Notes under the pieces: generated by a model
Told to the model about the DNA's origin: nothing
Databases searched by the model: none
What the model saw: only the letters and a program-made list of their open reading frames with translations
From: Lethocerus indicus
Lineage: Eukaryota > Arthropoda > Insecta > Hemiptera > Belostomatidae
Direction: 5' to 3'
NCBI GenBank assembly: GCA_019843655.1
Contig: JACDQD010000010.1
Location: forward strand, 5,377,637 to 5,441,636
Length of the DNA: 64,000 nt
Position numbers and translations under genes: made by a program
In this document: one piece after another, positions 21,034-34,300 of the stretch
Layout of the letters: each line of letters starts with the position of its first letter
Numbering within the stretch: position 1 is the first letter of the stretch

Positions 21034-23740
21034 AACAATGTTTTGTTCTCGGAAATTGTTCCGGGAAAAGACAAATTGCCGATACTAAATATTGTATGTT
21101 TTTAATGCCGTCTAACGCAGTTATATAGGGAAATTACACTTTTAAATCAATTAACCCCCCCACCACCATCTGATAGTGATTAGGGGTATGATATGCGGTC
21201 ATGTTCGTCGGTACAGTGAGCGGTATACGTCGTTCTTGTCGAATTGTGTTCCCACTCGGGTTTCGGCTATTCGCCATCTTCGGCAACGCTATCTCGTTAT
21301 TCTAATAATTGAATACCACAGAAGAAGTAGAAAGAGTTAGACCGGTTTAGAGTTAAACTGAATCAAGTGATGGAAGAAGTACCACCTAACAGTTATTTTT
21401 AATCGGATCAGTGTAATTATTATTAAGCGTCGTAAACAAATAATGAATCTGTCGAATTTTTTAGTTTCTAGGGTACCGAACAATATTAATATTTTGGCGG
21501 ACATTTATTACTGAAACGGTCTTGACAGCCCTCAAGAACGAGTTAGTTATGCTAATTAAACCATCACAACGTTGATCTCGTGGTGATTAAAATAAGTCTG
21601 CCTGGAACTCTGAAGTGACTCCTTAGGAACAAACCTTCACCTTCACTCTTTACGCTGCTAATTTCATCTCCTACGCTGTCTTGAATCCTCGGCTGATAAC
21701 TGAATTGTCTAATAATAGACGAACTTTGGAAGTAAACTAGATCCACTTTATACCTTTATTTATGAAGTCCTGTAACTAGATTAGGAAAATTGAGAATATT
21801 TTATGTTCAGTAAGATTGTTTGTCACTGTTTCTTCGTAGTTGTATTTTTCGAGATTAAATTAGTCGGGTATTTCACTCTGTGATTTATATGGGCGATGGA
21901 TATTTATATGGCGATAAGGAATCTGTCTAACTAAAACTTTTTCTGGTATCGGAGCGATCGTCTATTGACGGTGGGAAAAACCTCACGCGGCGGATGGCCG
22001 GGGTAAAACCCTCGCTGCAAAGTGTTTCGGTAATAAGGTCTCTGTGTAAATATACTAATTGTTTTTTATTAATTATTTTCTGTCCCGCTCCAGAAGGGAC
22101 GGGTCGATAGTCGTCCACGAGTCGCGTTGTCGTCCGAAGGAGAAAAGAGAGATAGAGAGAGTGAGAGTGGTGGAAGGAGGAGGGAGCTAATTCGTGGAGG
22201 AGCGGGCATTCCGGGCCCGAGAGGGATCCCGGGGGATAATTGTGAGAGTAATAAAGAGGGGAAGAGGGGGAGGGTTAGGGGGCGGGAGAGTCATGCGCGC
22301 TCTGTGCGGCCGGCGGAGGCCGGGGCGCCAACCCCGCTTCAGTCTACTTCCCTCAGTCGCCTTCCACAGTGTTGCCCCCTCAGGATCTACCCGGCCACTC
22401 GTCTCTGCCGGAAGGAGGACGGTACGCGACTCTCTTGGCCCCGTTTCCACCCTCCACAAGTCACTCCGGCACAAGCAAATCCGGTAACTTAAAATAACAC
22501 CCCCGCCGAAGAACAGCCTTTAAATTTATCCGGGCGTCCTTACGCGAATTGACAGGTCATAAATCAGGCATACAGTAGAACGCAACCAGTAGATAACGTC
22601 AAAACGTTAGTTCGAAATTTTTTCAAATTTTCAATTAAAAATTCCGCCCGAACTGTCACGATTTTACAGAATTGAAAGTGATAATTTGACTCTCGAACTG
22701 TAGGATCTAATTTAAGGTTAAACGCGGACCCCTCGTAGATATTCCGAGCTCTGGGGCGAAATCGAAAGCGACAGAGTTGTTTGTAACCAACGGCAACGAC
22801 GAGTTCCGGGAAACGGTAGAATCTACATTTAAATTCCCTGAAAATACGGATCGGACAATTGTTTCCGGAATACAACTTGCTGTATAAAGCGGCGGAGAAA
22901 AAATTTCCCTCGATAATATCTCGGTTTCGGAGTTAATATCAGTGTCCGATGTTTGAAATTCTGGTCACTGAAAATTGTACGGTTTTTGTTAGTAGGTTCC
23001 TGATAGGCAAAATAGTCGGGTTAAAGTAAAAAACCATTGATCTAAAAATTGAGTATAGGTTTCTGTAGATCGTAAATAAATACACATACCGGTGTGTACG
23101 GTGAATGTACTGTACTGATATCGGATCTAATGACACGAATTCACTTCATCTCCGTAAGTAGTTTCGAATTGGCGCGCCCGTCGAACACGTCGGCGGCGTC
23201 TTCGAGTCGGGGTGTCGGAACACTTTCGCCGGGAAAATCCTGTCGGTCGTGACGAAAGGCCGAAGTTCGAACACACTTAAGTTCGGGGAACTTAACTCGA
23301 CGAAGTTTCGGCGAGCGTGTCCCGCGATGTTTCTTGTACACAGTTGGAGTATCGGTGAAAATTAGTTCCGGCCGTGTAACCGGAGTTATTACCGCCTCTT
23401 TCGCGTATATCGGCTTAATTAAGAACCCTTTTCAACGCTATTTCAGAAGCGGATATTTTTGCCTTAGGGAACATTTCGGGAAATTCTGATTTCGTGTACC
23501 AGCCAAAAACGAGTCGTCTTCCGGGCCATCCTCCCGCCTTAACGTCCAATATCCAGGATCGCTGCTCATTCGCGTCTATTTCGGCCGTAATTTCCATTTT
23601 TCTTCCGATTTCCGAAACCGGAAATTGATGGCGCGATTCCGCGTTGTGTCGGCTTTTCCGGGCCTAGTCCCGGTTAGAGCTCCTCCCTTCAAGTCCCCAC
23701 CACCCCCGTCTCTCTTCGGCCGCCCCTTCTTCGCCCCCAG
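21034..23740. other. Intergenic or intronic DNA
   Basis: No gene supported. A purine-rich then GC-rich patch at 22130-22480 has long frames on both strands, which is a base-composition effect. A CpG-rich block runs from 23140 to 23700. Confidence 0.3.
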
Positions 23741-23791
23741 GTCCTGTGCCGCTGTCGGGCATCCTCTCGCCGGACTTAGAGCCGGCCGATG
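23741..23791 (+). CDS. Candidate internal exon B
   Basis: A 51-base segment behind an exceptional pyrimidine tract (CCCCTTCTTCGCCCCCAG) and before GATG|GTAAGT. Entered with two bases to finish a codon, it reads PVPLSGILSPDLEPAD and leaves one base. Its length is a multiple of three, so it could be skipped without a frame change. One other frame contains a stop (TAG). It continues the frame of the 19831 candidate and passes to the one at 24758. No domain recognised; the Pro/acidic content suggests a flexible linker. Confidence 0.45.
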
Positions 23792-24757
23792 GTAAGTCCC
23801 CTCCGATATAATTACTATTATCTTCTCCTTAGACTTTATACATCTGGTTGGAAATACTAGATATAGGTGTAAAAATTGTATTTTTGTAGGCCATTTAATA
23901 ACAGGCCATTATCATCCACCCTATAGTTTAAATTTATTCTAGTTCAAAGTTCTGGACCACGTATTCCAAGTACACTAAATATGACGAACTTCCAAATCCT
24001 CTGAATTTATTTTGGGTTAATGAATGAATTTAGATACGATTATTATGCTTTTTGTAACAATATACAAATCGTTGCTTGGAAATACTGGCTATGCATGAAA
24101 AAAAAAATTAATATTATTTATTTATTTACTGTATTTTTAAACCATTATTCGCCAATATACAAAAAAATCTGTAAGCTCTTTATAAACAGGAACAGGTTGG
24201 TAGAATTAATGATGATAGTTTAGATTTATTCTAGTTTGAAATTCTGCAGCATGTATTCCAACTACGACATCCCAAATCTGCCGGCTTCCCAAATCCTCTG
24301 AATTTATTCTGGGATAATGTAAATTTGAAAACAATACGAAATGGGGAGAGGAGTGTAGAGTTTATTACGCAGCGCATTTCATCGTTATGGATACTGTAAT
24401 TTTATTTTTAAAATTATCATTAGGACCAACAAGGACAGATAATTAAGGTAATCCTGAATGTTTTTATTTTAGTAAGGTAAAGGGTCCATGTTTAATTGAA
24501 ATTTAAATGGGAAACTTAGATGATTTTTAGACTTCTATTTAGACAGCGTCGCTTAGTTATTAGTTATATATTTCTAATGTCAGCACGTTAAGGATAAACA
24601 AATAATTAAATATTATTATTAAATATCGTTTTCTTTAATATTTGATACGAACTATTAACATATCCACATATTAGACATAGCTGTGTCTAATATCCACATT
24701 AAAATTATTCAGAAGAATATATCAAAAATTGAAAAATGAATTCCCAAATGTTTTCAG

Positions 24758-24781
24758 ACCTAAATAAAAATTCTAGATCTG
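24758..24781 (+). CDS. Candidate 24-base microexon C
   Basis: Flanked by AAATGTTTTCAG and TCTG|GTAAGT, both consensus. In the phase left by the 23741 candidate it reads D-LNKNSRS and leaves one base, so an eight-codon insert that preserves frame. Such short frame-preserving microexons are known in animal neuronal genes. Expression evidence is needed to separate it from chance. Confidence 0.35.
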
Positions 24782-24787
24782 GTAAGT

Positions 24788-25279
24788 ACTAATTTTATTA
24801 CAATTATTTCCCAGTGACTTTTATGGGATGTACCTCCTGAGTAGCATTTTGGCATTTTAAGAAACATCTCCCTGTGTTGTCGGTGAAACACTAAAGAAAC
24901 GTTGCTCACGAAAACAGCGTTATAATTTGGCGTGAAATAATTTGTGAAATAATCACTTAATTCAGATTATTCATAAACGAGTTAAATCCAAGTAAATTGT
25001 AATATTTTGGAAGCGATAAATAATTCAAGATTGAAATATTAATATTAAAATAATATCCTGCAGAAATACAGTTCTAAAAGCTTTTATTTTTATTACGCGA
25101 ATGTTCGTATTTTATCGATATTCTGCTTATAGAAAACTAAAAGGTAATTTACAGTATTCCTATATCCCAACTTATAAAATACCTTATTCAGTTTTCTTCC
25201 GGGGATATGGGGCATAAATTATTGAAAAATATGGCGTTAAAAAATCTCCAATTGAAAGGAAATTCAAAACCGAGGCGAT

Positions 25280-25281
<2 letters not shown>
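24788..25281. other. AT-rich intronic or intergenic DNA
   Basis: No coding or repeat signal seen beyond short A/T runs. Confidence 0.35.

Positions 25282-25338
<57 letters not shown>
25282..25338. repeat. (AT)n microsatellite
   Basis: About 28 AT units followed abruptly by a GC-rich segment. Confidence 0.95.
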
Positions 25339-25340
<2 letters not shown>

Positions 25341-28300
25341 TGCGGGATTGGGCTGGGAATATCGCCCTCGGGGATTGTGAGGCGGTGGCGGGGCGGGGTG
25401 CCGCTAAGTCCCGGGGGCGGAAATAAACCAGATCGGTGGGGCCCAAATTATTTTACACGACCCGCAGAATTGAAATATTTTATTGGATCCGCTTCGGAAC
25501 AACCGCAATCATTGTTTTCTAATCATGATTTATCCGTCGGGATAAATCGGCAGGGAAATTGTTTTCGTTGAAATACGTCAAAATAAGACAGATTTCATGA
25601 AATATATCTTTAGAGATATAATTATGTATGCATTTGTACGGTGCGGAATTTCAACTAATCTTCGGTACATAGCAACGATTTATGCAAATAAATTCCACAT
25701 AATTACCCCGCCAAGTTATTGCAGGACAATCGTTAGGCCGTCCGCACAATCTCAATCTATACTTAATAAAAAGGATCAAATAATTTAGAAGCAGATAAAA
25801 TAAAAATTCCTCCTGAAAAACAACAGGAAAAAGTCTTTCCCGGAAATCGTGGAGCACTTTGAAGAATTAAATTAATTTAAATGGAACCGTTGATATTCAC
25901 TAGACCGCCCTTAAAATGACGACCCTTCTCCGGTTTTTCCTTTACGCCGGGGATGTTTTATCGCAATATTTGTTTTATCAATGCTAATTTCGAAGAATGA
26001 TACTTGAACTTGATACAGTTAGGAAAATATTAAATATTCTTATTGGAGTACAAAGGAGTGGCTTTTGAGCACCCGATTGACTTTGCATTAGCGATTATTC
26101 TTGCACAAAGACTATTTGTTGGGCTTCTCTATAATTTAATAAATTTGACTCTGCGTTGCGTCCAATACGGACGATGGAGATGAAATGCCCCCGCATCCCA
26201 CCCCCCGAACAAAAACAGAAATAATCTTTACAGATAATGAATTTCAATTCCGACTAACCTTTAATTTTTTTGTCGCGATCGTAATTGCCATGTTACAATG
26301 AACAGTTTCGGCCTTTGGGGCTGTTTGGCGATGTACGATAACAAACATGATAACTGTCGAAATTGGCTGGGCCCGGCGTTTAATCGGGCCGTTCTAATTG
26401 TGATCGATCGTGTAATTGTTTTCGAAATAGCGTGAGCCTGTTTTTGCCTGAAACCGGCCCAAAGTATCCGTTAGACCACTCACGGAACAATCACAAACCA
26501 TCCGCAGTTGGTAATCGTCAATGTGTCCCGGTACCGGACCCAAAAAAAGGATAGAATCACTTGGACATATCGAAACATACAACACTTTACTGCCGCATAA
26601 AATATTGTCATCTCTACTATGTAATTTTCATTGAAGAGCAATAATTTATTTACAATATGGTCTTTTCAAACGTCATCGGTTATCGGTTCTAGACTCTATA
26701 GTTCGTGAAAATATAGCTAAACTGTCCCCATTTGTTTGATCGAGCGTTAAGAAAAATTTGGCTTCTTCGCCAGACACCATTTAGACCGCACAATGACCGC
26801 TGAAGAATATACATTTTTATGGGTGCTTGGGGTGATTCCAAAAGTTTTATTTGTTCTAGTTGAACTTTATTAGAATCGGACTGTTTTTGCGCTTAGCAAA
26901 AGAAAGTAGCCCAAAGTCGCAATAGTTGTTAAGGTTAAAATATCTCTTTCCTCGTGACGAGCAGGTATATTTTTGGTTTACGAAATATTTTTTGCCATTA
27001 ATTATTTATCGTGCAACTGTGCTTGATCCAAACTACCTTTGTATTTGTAAAACACAATAATAGTGCAGTCTATGAATCTATCAGTACTTGCCAAAATTCA
27101 ACAAGAAGTTCCGGTATTTTCAAAGGGATTCTTTTACATTCAGAATAGTTCACAAATTTAACATCTTAAGCGTTCATTAGTTAAACGTGTACCGCATGAA
27201 AATAGTTTTGTCCATAGAGCGATACCGGTTGCTTGTAGTTTGTGTCAGTGTATTAGAGATAATGGAAATGGAATCCAGGTACTTGTGTCACTCTGTTTTC
27301 CTCCCACATCCAGTAAGAGCCGAGGCTGTACACAGCGAATTAAACAAGCTGCAAAATCGCCCCGCGTTGCACCCTCCTCGGACGGGTTAATTTTCCCTGA
27401 GTCCATTATTATTAAATCCGGAGATTAAAAAAAGGAATTTTCCTTTGCGCACAATATAAGTTTTAAATTATCCGCATTTTTCCTCCTTACAGTTCCCGAG
27501 CGTAGTTTTATGAATATTTATTTTGCCGGGACACGAAAAATAATTTATTCCCAACCCCCGCTTCACCTCGGAGTTCGTTTATTAGTTTATCCTCGATGAA
27601 TGGGGGCGGGTGGAGGAGTGGCGACAATATTTCTAGAGTGGGGCATGTAATTTTAAGATGACCGCAAAGCTACATTATAATTTCATCCTTCTCGCTTCTG
27701 AGAGACTAAAGGGTTGATTCACCTTTGACCCCATCGAAGGGCGTACTGGACTATTAAGTTCCCTCATAATGCTTGTTACACCTGATCTGCGTGCTGTGCA
27801 ATTTAATTTTGATTAGATGTCTAGTTTTTTCATCTAGTAGAGTTTTTCTATAATTCTCTTAACAGAAATTTGAATTATTCCATCCCCATCAGATTTGTGT
27901 TAAGTCCTACTGTAATTGAGACTAAGATTTCGAATTCCAAACCGATCACATTGATTCCTGAAATATTTACTGATTCCAGTAATTTAACCATGATTTATAC
28001 AGAAAATGTGACTTCCCCGCAATTTCCCCTATTATGAATGTTGCACACGGGATTAGGAATTTTCTCTATTTGCAAAGATTATTTTCAGAGTTGAGTTCTG
28101 TTATGTACGGCCGGCGAACAAGCGTAGACCGAGCGAGCTTCGGATGTTCTTGGTTTTTAAAAATTTAATCGGGAGATGTATAATATCGCGTGTATAATTT
28201 TTGACCTGTCGCCCTTTACTTCGCCTAAAGCTCACATTATACGCGATATGTTTACTTATAATTAATATGTTTTTTTAATTACGCGATATGTTTTTTCATA

Positions 28301-31300
28301 ATGGGACGAGGAACCATTCGGAATACTCCTACGCCGGAATGGTCTCCAGTTTTATTCGGGGTGGCTTCCGAACACTAAACCCCTCTTCCCCTCACCCCGT
28401 CCGGAGAAGGCTCTGTGCCCTGATTTTGCATGAAAATCAATAGGAGATTGCAGCGTTTTAGGAGCGGAGAGTGGAGCGGACCGATATGATCATGAGTTAC
28501 GACTGTCATTGACGCATAGCTCCCGCCCCCGCCGCCTCCTACCAAACAGACAGTTGACTCCATTCTGCCAACTGGACGACGGTTTATTAACGCTATTATC
28601 TCTCTATTTCCTAGCCCCCGCCCCCACCCTGTCCAAATACACAATATTTCAATCAATTATTCAACTTAAAAGGAATATTCTTCCTTATACGGACTTGATA
28701 TAAGCAATAAACTAGTTTAAACTTACAATCCGTTGCCGTATCCGATTACGTTTCACTAATCTATGAATTGCGAGAACAAGCATTTTATCCTCTGGCTTCA
28801 ATGAGTACTGTGATGTATAACGCTATTTTTTTAGTCTTGTCTCTTTAGTATAGCCTGCGGAATAATTATTTATTTAAACATAAATTAAATTTCAGTATAA
28901 AATAATTTATTATAATTTAAATTATAATATTAAGGGCAGTATATTTCGTCTTTATTATATTAAACAATATTAAATAAACAAATTTATTCCGACGATTTTA
29001 TTCCGTCAAATAATACTGCCGCACACTCTCTGACAACGTTGCCAAGATGCCAAGTTAACCGAATGCCAGTAGTGAAACTCCGATAGGATTAATAGTTCCA
29101 AGTTGGTTTTAGTGAGACACTTACTTGGGCCCATTGTAGGTCGCTTCGGCTCTCTCCGGTTCACCCGCTCCAAGTACTTAAATCGTGGCTTCAGATTCGG
29201 AACAGTCATATATCCGCCCTACGGGATAATTATTGCAGTCAGACGGGAGGCGGCGGTTCTGTCCCAAACTAACTTACAATTGAATTATCATCCTGTTACC
29301 GGCATTGTGTCGGGCAATTCAATGAGCGCTGAAACTCTATTTGTAGGGTGTCTGAAATGTAGATAAAAACGCATAATTACATCCTAGTGTATGAATTGTT
29401 CGATAAGTATAAACTGCCAATTTTAAGTTAAATATTCAAATGGAATTCCTCGAAAACCGCGTTCATTTAAGTTCAGTGAAATCCTTACTTTCATCCCTAA
29501 TCACAGGTAGGAATTCTCATCAAGTGTTACTTCAAATTAGGGCGTTTGCTCCCTTGTGAGGTATACTGCGCTGACGAACTAGGAGTCTTATACGGACGAA
29601 GTATCGACCGTAACCTTTTTTTACACTCCCCAGTTAAGTACAGACCTTTTGTCTGTAGTCGCGCTACTCTACTAAACCGGGCGGTTAGGCGCAAGCGTTA
29701 AATCCCGAAACGGTCTGAAAAACACAGGTCCCACTGGACAATACCTGTGTATTGGTCGCCGGGGATGGGGGCGCCGTTTTTCAATTTGCTGCAGCCGCTG
29801 TTGAACCGTCCAGTAGGGGGTTGTGGTATAGGGTGCGGGGGGGGGCGGGTTAACGCTTCCTGGACGCGCACACACGCGCCCCACTGACGCACAGGCACGT
29901 CCTCAAAAAACAATTTTCCGTCGGGGAGATGTGGAGTAGACCGAAAGTGGTGGCGGACAGTGTGGGGCGACCACAATTTAAAGGGTAGTAATCATCCCTC
30001 TGAAAGGTTTGTATTTACCCCCGGCCGCGGAAGGGATGAGTTTTTTCCTCCATATATATATGGAAAGAGAAGGGACCGTAGTTGGCGGGGTGGATCGTAA
30101 AATTTCTCCAATCTCTCTTCTCTTTCTCTCCTACCTCGCTTATCACTGCCCCTCTCGCTCTCCCGTCCCTCTTTCTCTTCTTCAATTAGCTTTCACCTTC
30201 GCCCCTTCCTCCCGCTTAATGGTCAGTCCCACTTTCCGGCCTTCGTTTTAATTGAGATTTCCGACGGAACGACCGCAGCTCCAATTTCCTAACCGATATT
30301 TTTTTTACCTCCCGCCCTTCCACTTCCGACTTATGTTGGAACGGTTAGAAACAGATAGCGGTATGAGGAAATATGTCATTTTTTTATTTTATGATTATTT
30401 TACTATCGAGCGTTGTAAAAGTGAGTTACGATACTTATAATATAGCCGTGGCGTTGAAAAAAGTAGCGATCGGGTCAATTATCCGTAGATAAATGTGTAA
30501 TAAAGTTTTGACACCCATGCCATACCATCAGCAATTGGTTTACACGAATTTTCTTCTTCATCCCCATCTATTTCAGTACTCTAGACTTTCCCCAATGTTC
30601 ACACTTCAATTATAATAATTACATGTATTGCGATATTTCTGGTAATAATTATGCATCGAATTGATACAATATATTGAGAATATTCAAATTAGGAAATTGA
30701 ATGTACCGTTAGGAATTTTAACTCTCGACGCGGGAAATTGCAATTTCAGACAATAGTATATTTGATTAGATTACGAGCGATAACTCAAGTACACTCGATC
30801 GAGTAGAGAAGCGATATATTTTTAGAGGCAAATTAGATCAATACACGGCGGGGGTCGGCAAAATGAGATTCTCGAATCGCCAGACTCAGAGTTAAACGAA
30901 GCGTCTCATTAAGGATACGAGTCGGGCAATAAATAAATCCGATCGACTGAAGACCGAATGGAAATAAATATTTTTTCCAGGCTCGGGTGGCGGGAAGAGG
31001 GAGGGCGCGAGCTCGCCGCCCGCCGAGCGAATTACCATGCATAGAATTACCATGCGGGAGAGCGGAATGGTAATGGGGGCCCTGTGACCGACAGCCCCCA
31101 CCGCAGGGACGCTTAAATCACCGAATTTTAGACGCGAAGACTGCTACGTCGTATTTTCCGCCAGCGAAATGCCAGGTCGCATCGCCCGATGGTTGGTAGT
31201 TTTCAACCCGGTTAATTTCAGTTTTGACCATTCAGCTATATCTTGCCTGGTACCCCTAACATATTTTAAATATATGGTAAGAAATCCATCACTATTTGGG

Positions 31301-34300
31301 CATCCGGACAATTCTACAAAAAATTATATCAATTATATTATTTTTTCTCCCTAATTGGTTTTACCGAAATCTTCCTTACCCCAATGCTTCCTTACTAATC
31401 TAATTGTGCACTAATAAGTTCTATTGATCTTACATACGAACGCTCTATTCCTCCTTAATATTTTAAGGGGTTAGGATGAACAAATTAAAAAAATTCGGTT
31501 GCAATATCCTGGGAATCACGTGGAATGAAGTTATGCATAATTTAGAAACCGGGAAATCGTTATGGTCAAGGATATAATACATTGTTTATGAAAGGTCCCT
31601 TACAGGCTTCGCAGTTAATATCTGTCGAAAAGTGTTGAAATTAGCCTGCACCTTTGTGGCCAGCCGAGGGAAAAGTTAAAATCGATTCGAAACCACAAAT
31701 AATCACGGTAGATGGAGGAGGAGGAGGAGGAACTTTTCTCGTTTTCTCAAGGAAAACGGTTGGCAACCGCTGAGGTGTTTCACGCTGAAAGTTTAACAAG
31801 TCGAACTCCGTGTCCGTTATTGCCGGAAAGGTTGCATAAAACCGGATCAATGCCGGCCGAAATCAGCCCTTGCGGGACGGGAAAAGGGGTAGTTGAACTG
31901 TCGAAATAAATCCGAAGCCCCGGTGGGGATGGGGGGTCAAGACTTACGCTTAAATCTCGAAGAAAATAGCCTTGCGGTGTAACAATTTAGAGAACGGCAC
32001 TAAGTTAACCCAATCGGGAACCGTCTCTATTTGTAAGGTATAACATAGCCCCCGCTATAAAAGCGGTCTTATATTATATGGAATTTGGGAACTATTATTC
32101 TCCTTTTTTTCTCAGACAAGTTTCAAGTACTGAATTTATTTTTCTCAATCAATTGTTTGTGGTCGCTGTTTATTGTCAATCACAATATTGTATTCCTAAT
32201 TGTGTACACATTTGGTTCAGTTAGAAATCTACTACTAGAAAACTAGAAAATTTGATGGAATGGGAGCTACAAAATTATGTGAAAAACCTGTACTGGTTAA
32301 TTATTGTATAATTTATTAATTATGATACAAGTAAATGTAGGAATCGAGATTTTGAGACAGAGTTTGGTTACATAACGCGTATAAATGTTATTCCTGCGAT
32401 ACCAGTGTAATCCATTTTCTGACAGTAATTAACATAAGAATGCATCTATATAGGCTAAAAAACAAAAGATATTGCTAAACGTCTTGTATACATTAATGTT
32501 CTTTTTAAATTCTTTCTCGTTTTGTTCTCGAGATCTTTGCATATCTGAACTCAGGTAGCCGTTTCAGGGCGAACGTTAGGTAGCCGAGATAACTTTACCT
32601 TTATCGAATTCCTCCGAGAAAGACCGCCCCTCCGCCCCCCGAAAGGAACCAATTTGCCCCGTTTTCCCGTCTCCGATCTGATAAAGAGGAAATTATAAAA
32701 CGGTTTTTCCGCTTTTGTAATTTTCCAGGTCTCGGGGCGGCGTCGGCGGCGGTTTTCACCGGCGCTAGGTAAAGAGGGAGACAAAAGGAACGGCGAGAGG
32801 GCCCAACAATGGACGGAGGGAATAAGTTAATTTAACGCGTTGAGACGGAAAATATTTATAGGTACCACTACCTCCCTCTTTCCCGCCAATCCCCCGGAAA
32901 AACTCGGGGAACCTCTCCGGGCTTCCAGCCAACCTTATCTACCGCTGATTTTTTCATCCTTTTTTGCTCCTGTTTCATATTTTTTTGTTGAAGGAACTCG
33001 TCCCCCTTTTGGGGTTTCCTCCAAATCCCCGCGTACACCCCGACGTGCACTCCGGCCGAGGTCCGGAACTCGATTGCCTCCAGTTAATATTGAAGGGCCC
33101 CCTGGATGAAGTTCCGGGACGACCGAAAATGATTCGGTTCGGATTTAATAAGTCGAAACCAATAAAAAGGCGTTTGAATATTTTGAGGACGGAAAAAAAT
33201 AAAATAGTTCGTAGCCCATTTCATTTATTCCGAACAGTATATTAAATCAAGAATCATCTCACCAACAATACCGAAACAGCTTTATTGCTCAACATATTAG
33301 GTAGTGATATGTATACTATTTATTAAAATACCTGTGTATCAATTGCGCGCGATTTTCGATAGTTTTATGAATAGGTCATTGCTTGTTGTATTGGGGATTT
33401 CGATGAAATCGCTTTGGGAGTTTCATTATTCCATATATGCCGTTGTTATATTTGTTTTTTAATGTTTTCATACACACTCCGATCTGAATTCCCTCGCCTT
33501 TTCGAATAAATGCGTAAACTAAACAAAAACAGTCGCCCGGTCTGTCGGAGCAATAATCCTGTTGGCGGCGAATCGGAAGCCGAAATGTCAACAGGGGGGG
33601 GTTAACGTTTTTTTCGGGAATTTTCATCGCTCCCACTCGGCGATTCATTTGGACAGAATTTTATTAACAAATATTCTAAAAAAAAAATTAAATAAATTGC
33701 GATTCGTCGAAGCCGAAGCGTGTACATTTCACGAGTAAATAGGTAAGCGGCCTATTTCAATTGGATGGGACGTCATCCAAAAATTTGAAAACTCCGAAAG
33801 AGGCGGGGGCTGGTATTAAATTTCCAACCGGCTGATTTAACCGCCCGTGGATTTAATCTATCTCGTGGGGTACCAAACCGAGCCTTGATTTATGATATTT
33901 TTTTCTGGGAGCGTCCGGGCGAATTCGGGCGTAGGCCCCGAATTTGTGGACCGTGAGACCATTGTGCGACAACGGACCCACTAAAAAGATGATAATCATG
34001 TAAGGAGTACAAATTAGTGAATTAGATAAAGTACTTAAAAAAATGGCTACGAACAGCAAAAAAATGTTTCGATAATATTGCTAGAACAAGCAGCGAAGGA
34101 AGGACTGAAAAGGATAATTATGCCCCCCTCCCCACTATGATAACCTCCAACCAAATTATTATTTCTATAATTCATTCCATTTGTGTTATTTTTGTTATCC
34201 GGAATTATTATTTAGAATAATCACGTGTCCGACTAAGCACGATAACTCTCTAAAAATAATAGATAATATGGAAGTCTGAACGTATTCGATAACATCACAA

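Noticed and set aside
22127..22492. Long frames on both strands at 22.1-22.5 kb
   Set aside because: A GC- and purine-rich patch keeps several frames open at once. There is no start context, splice site or recognisable domain.
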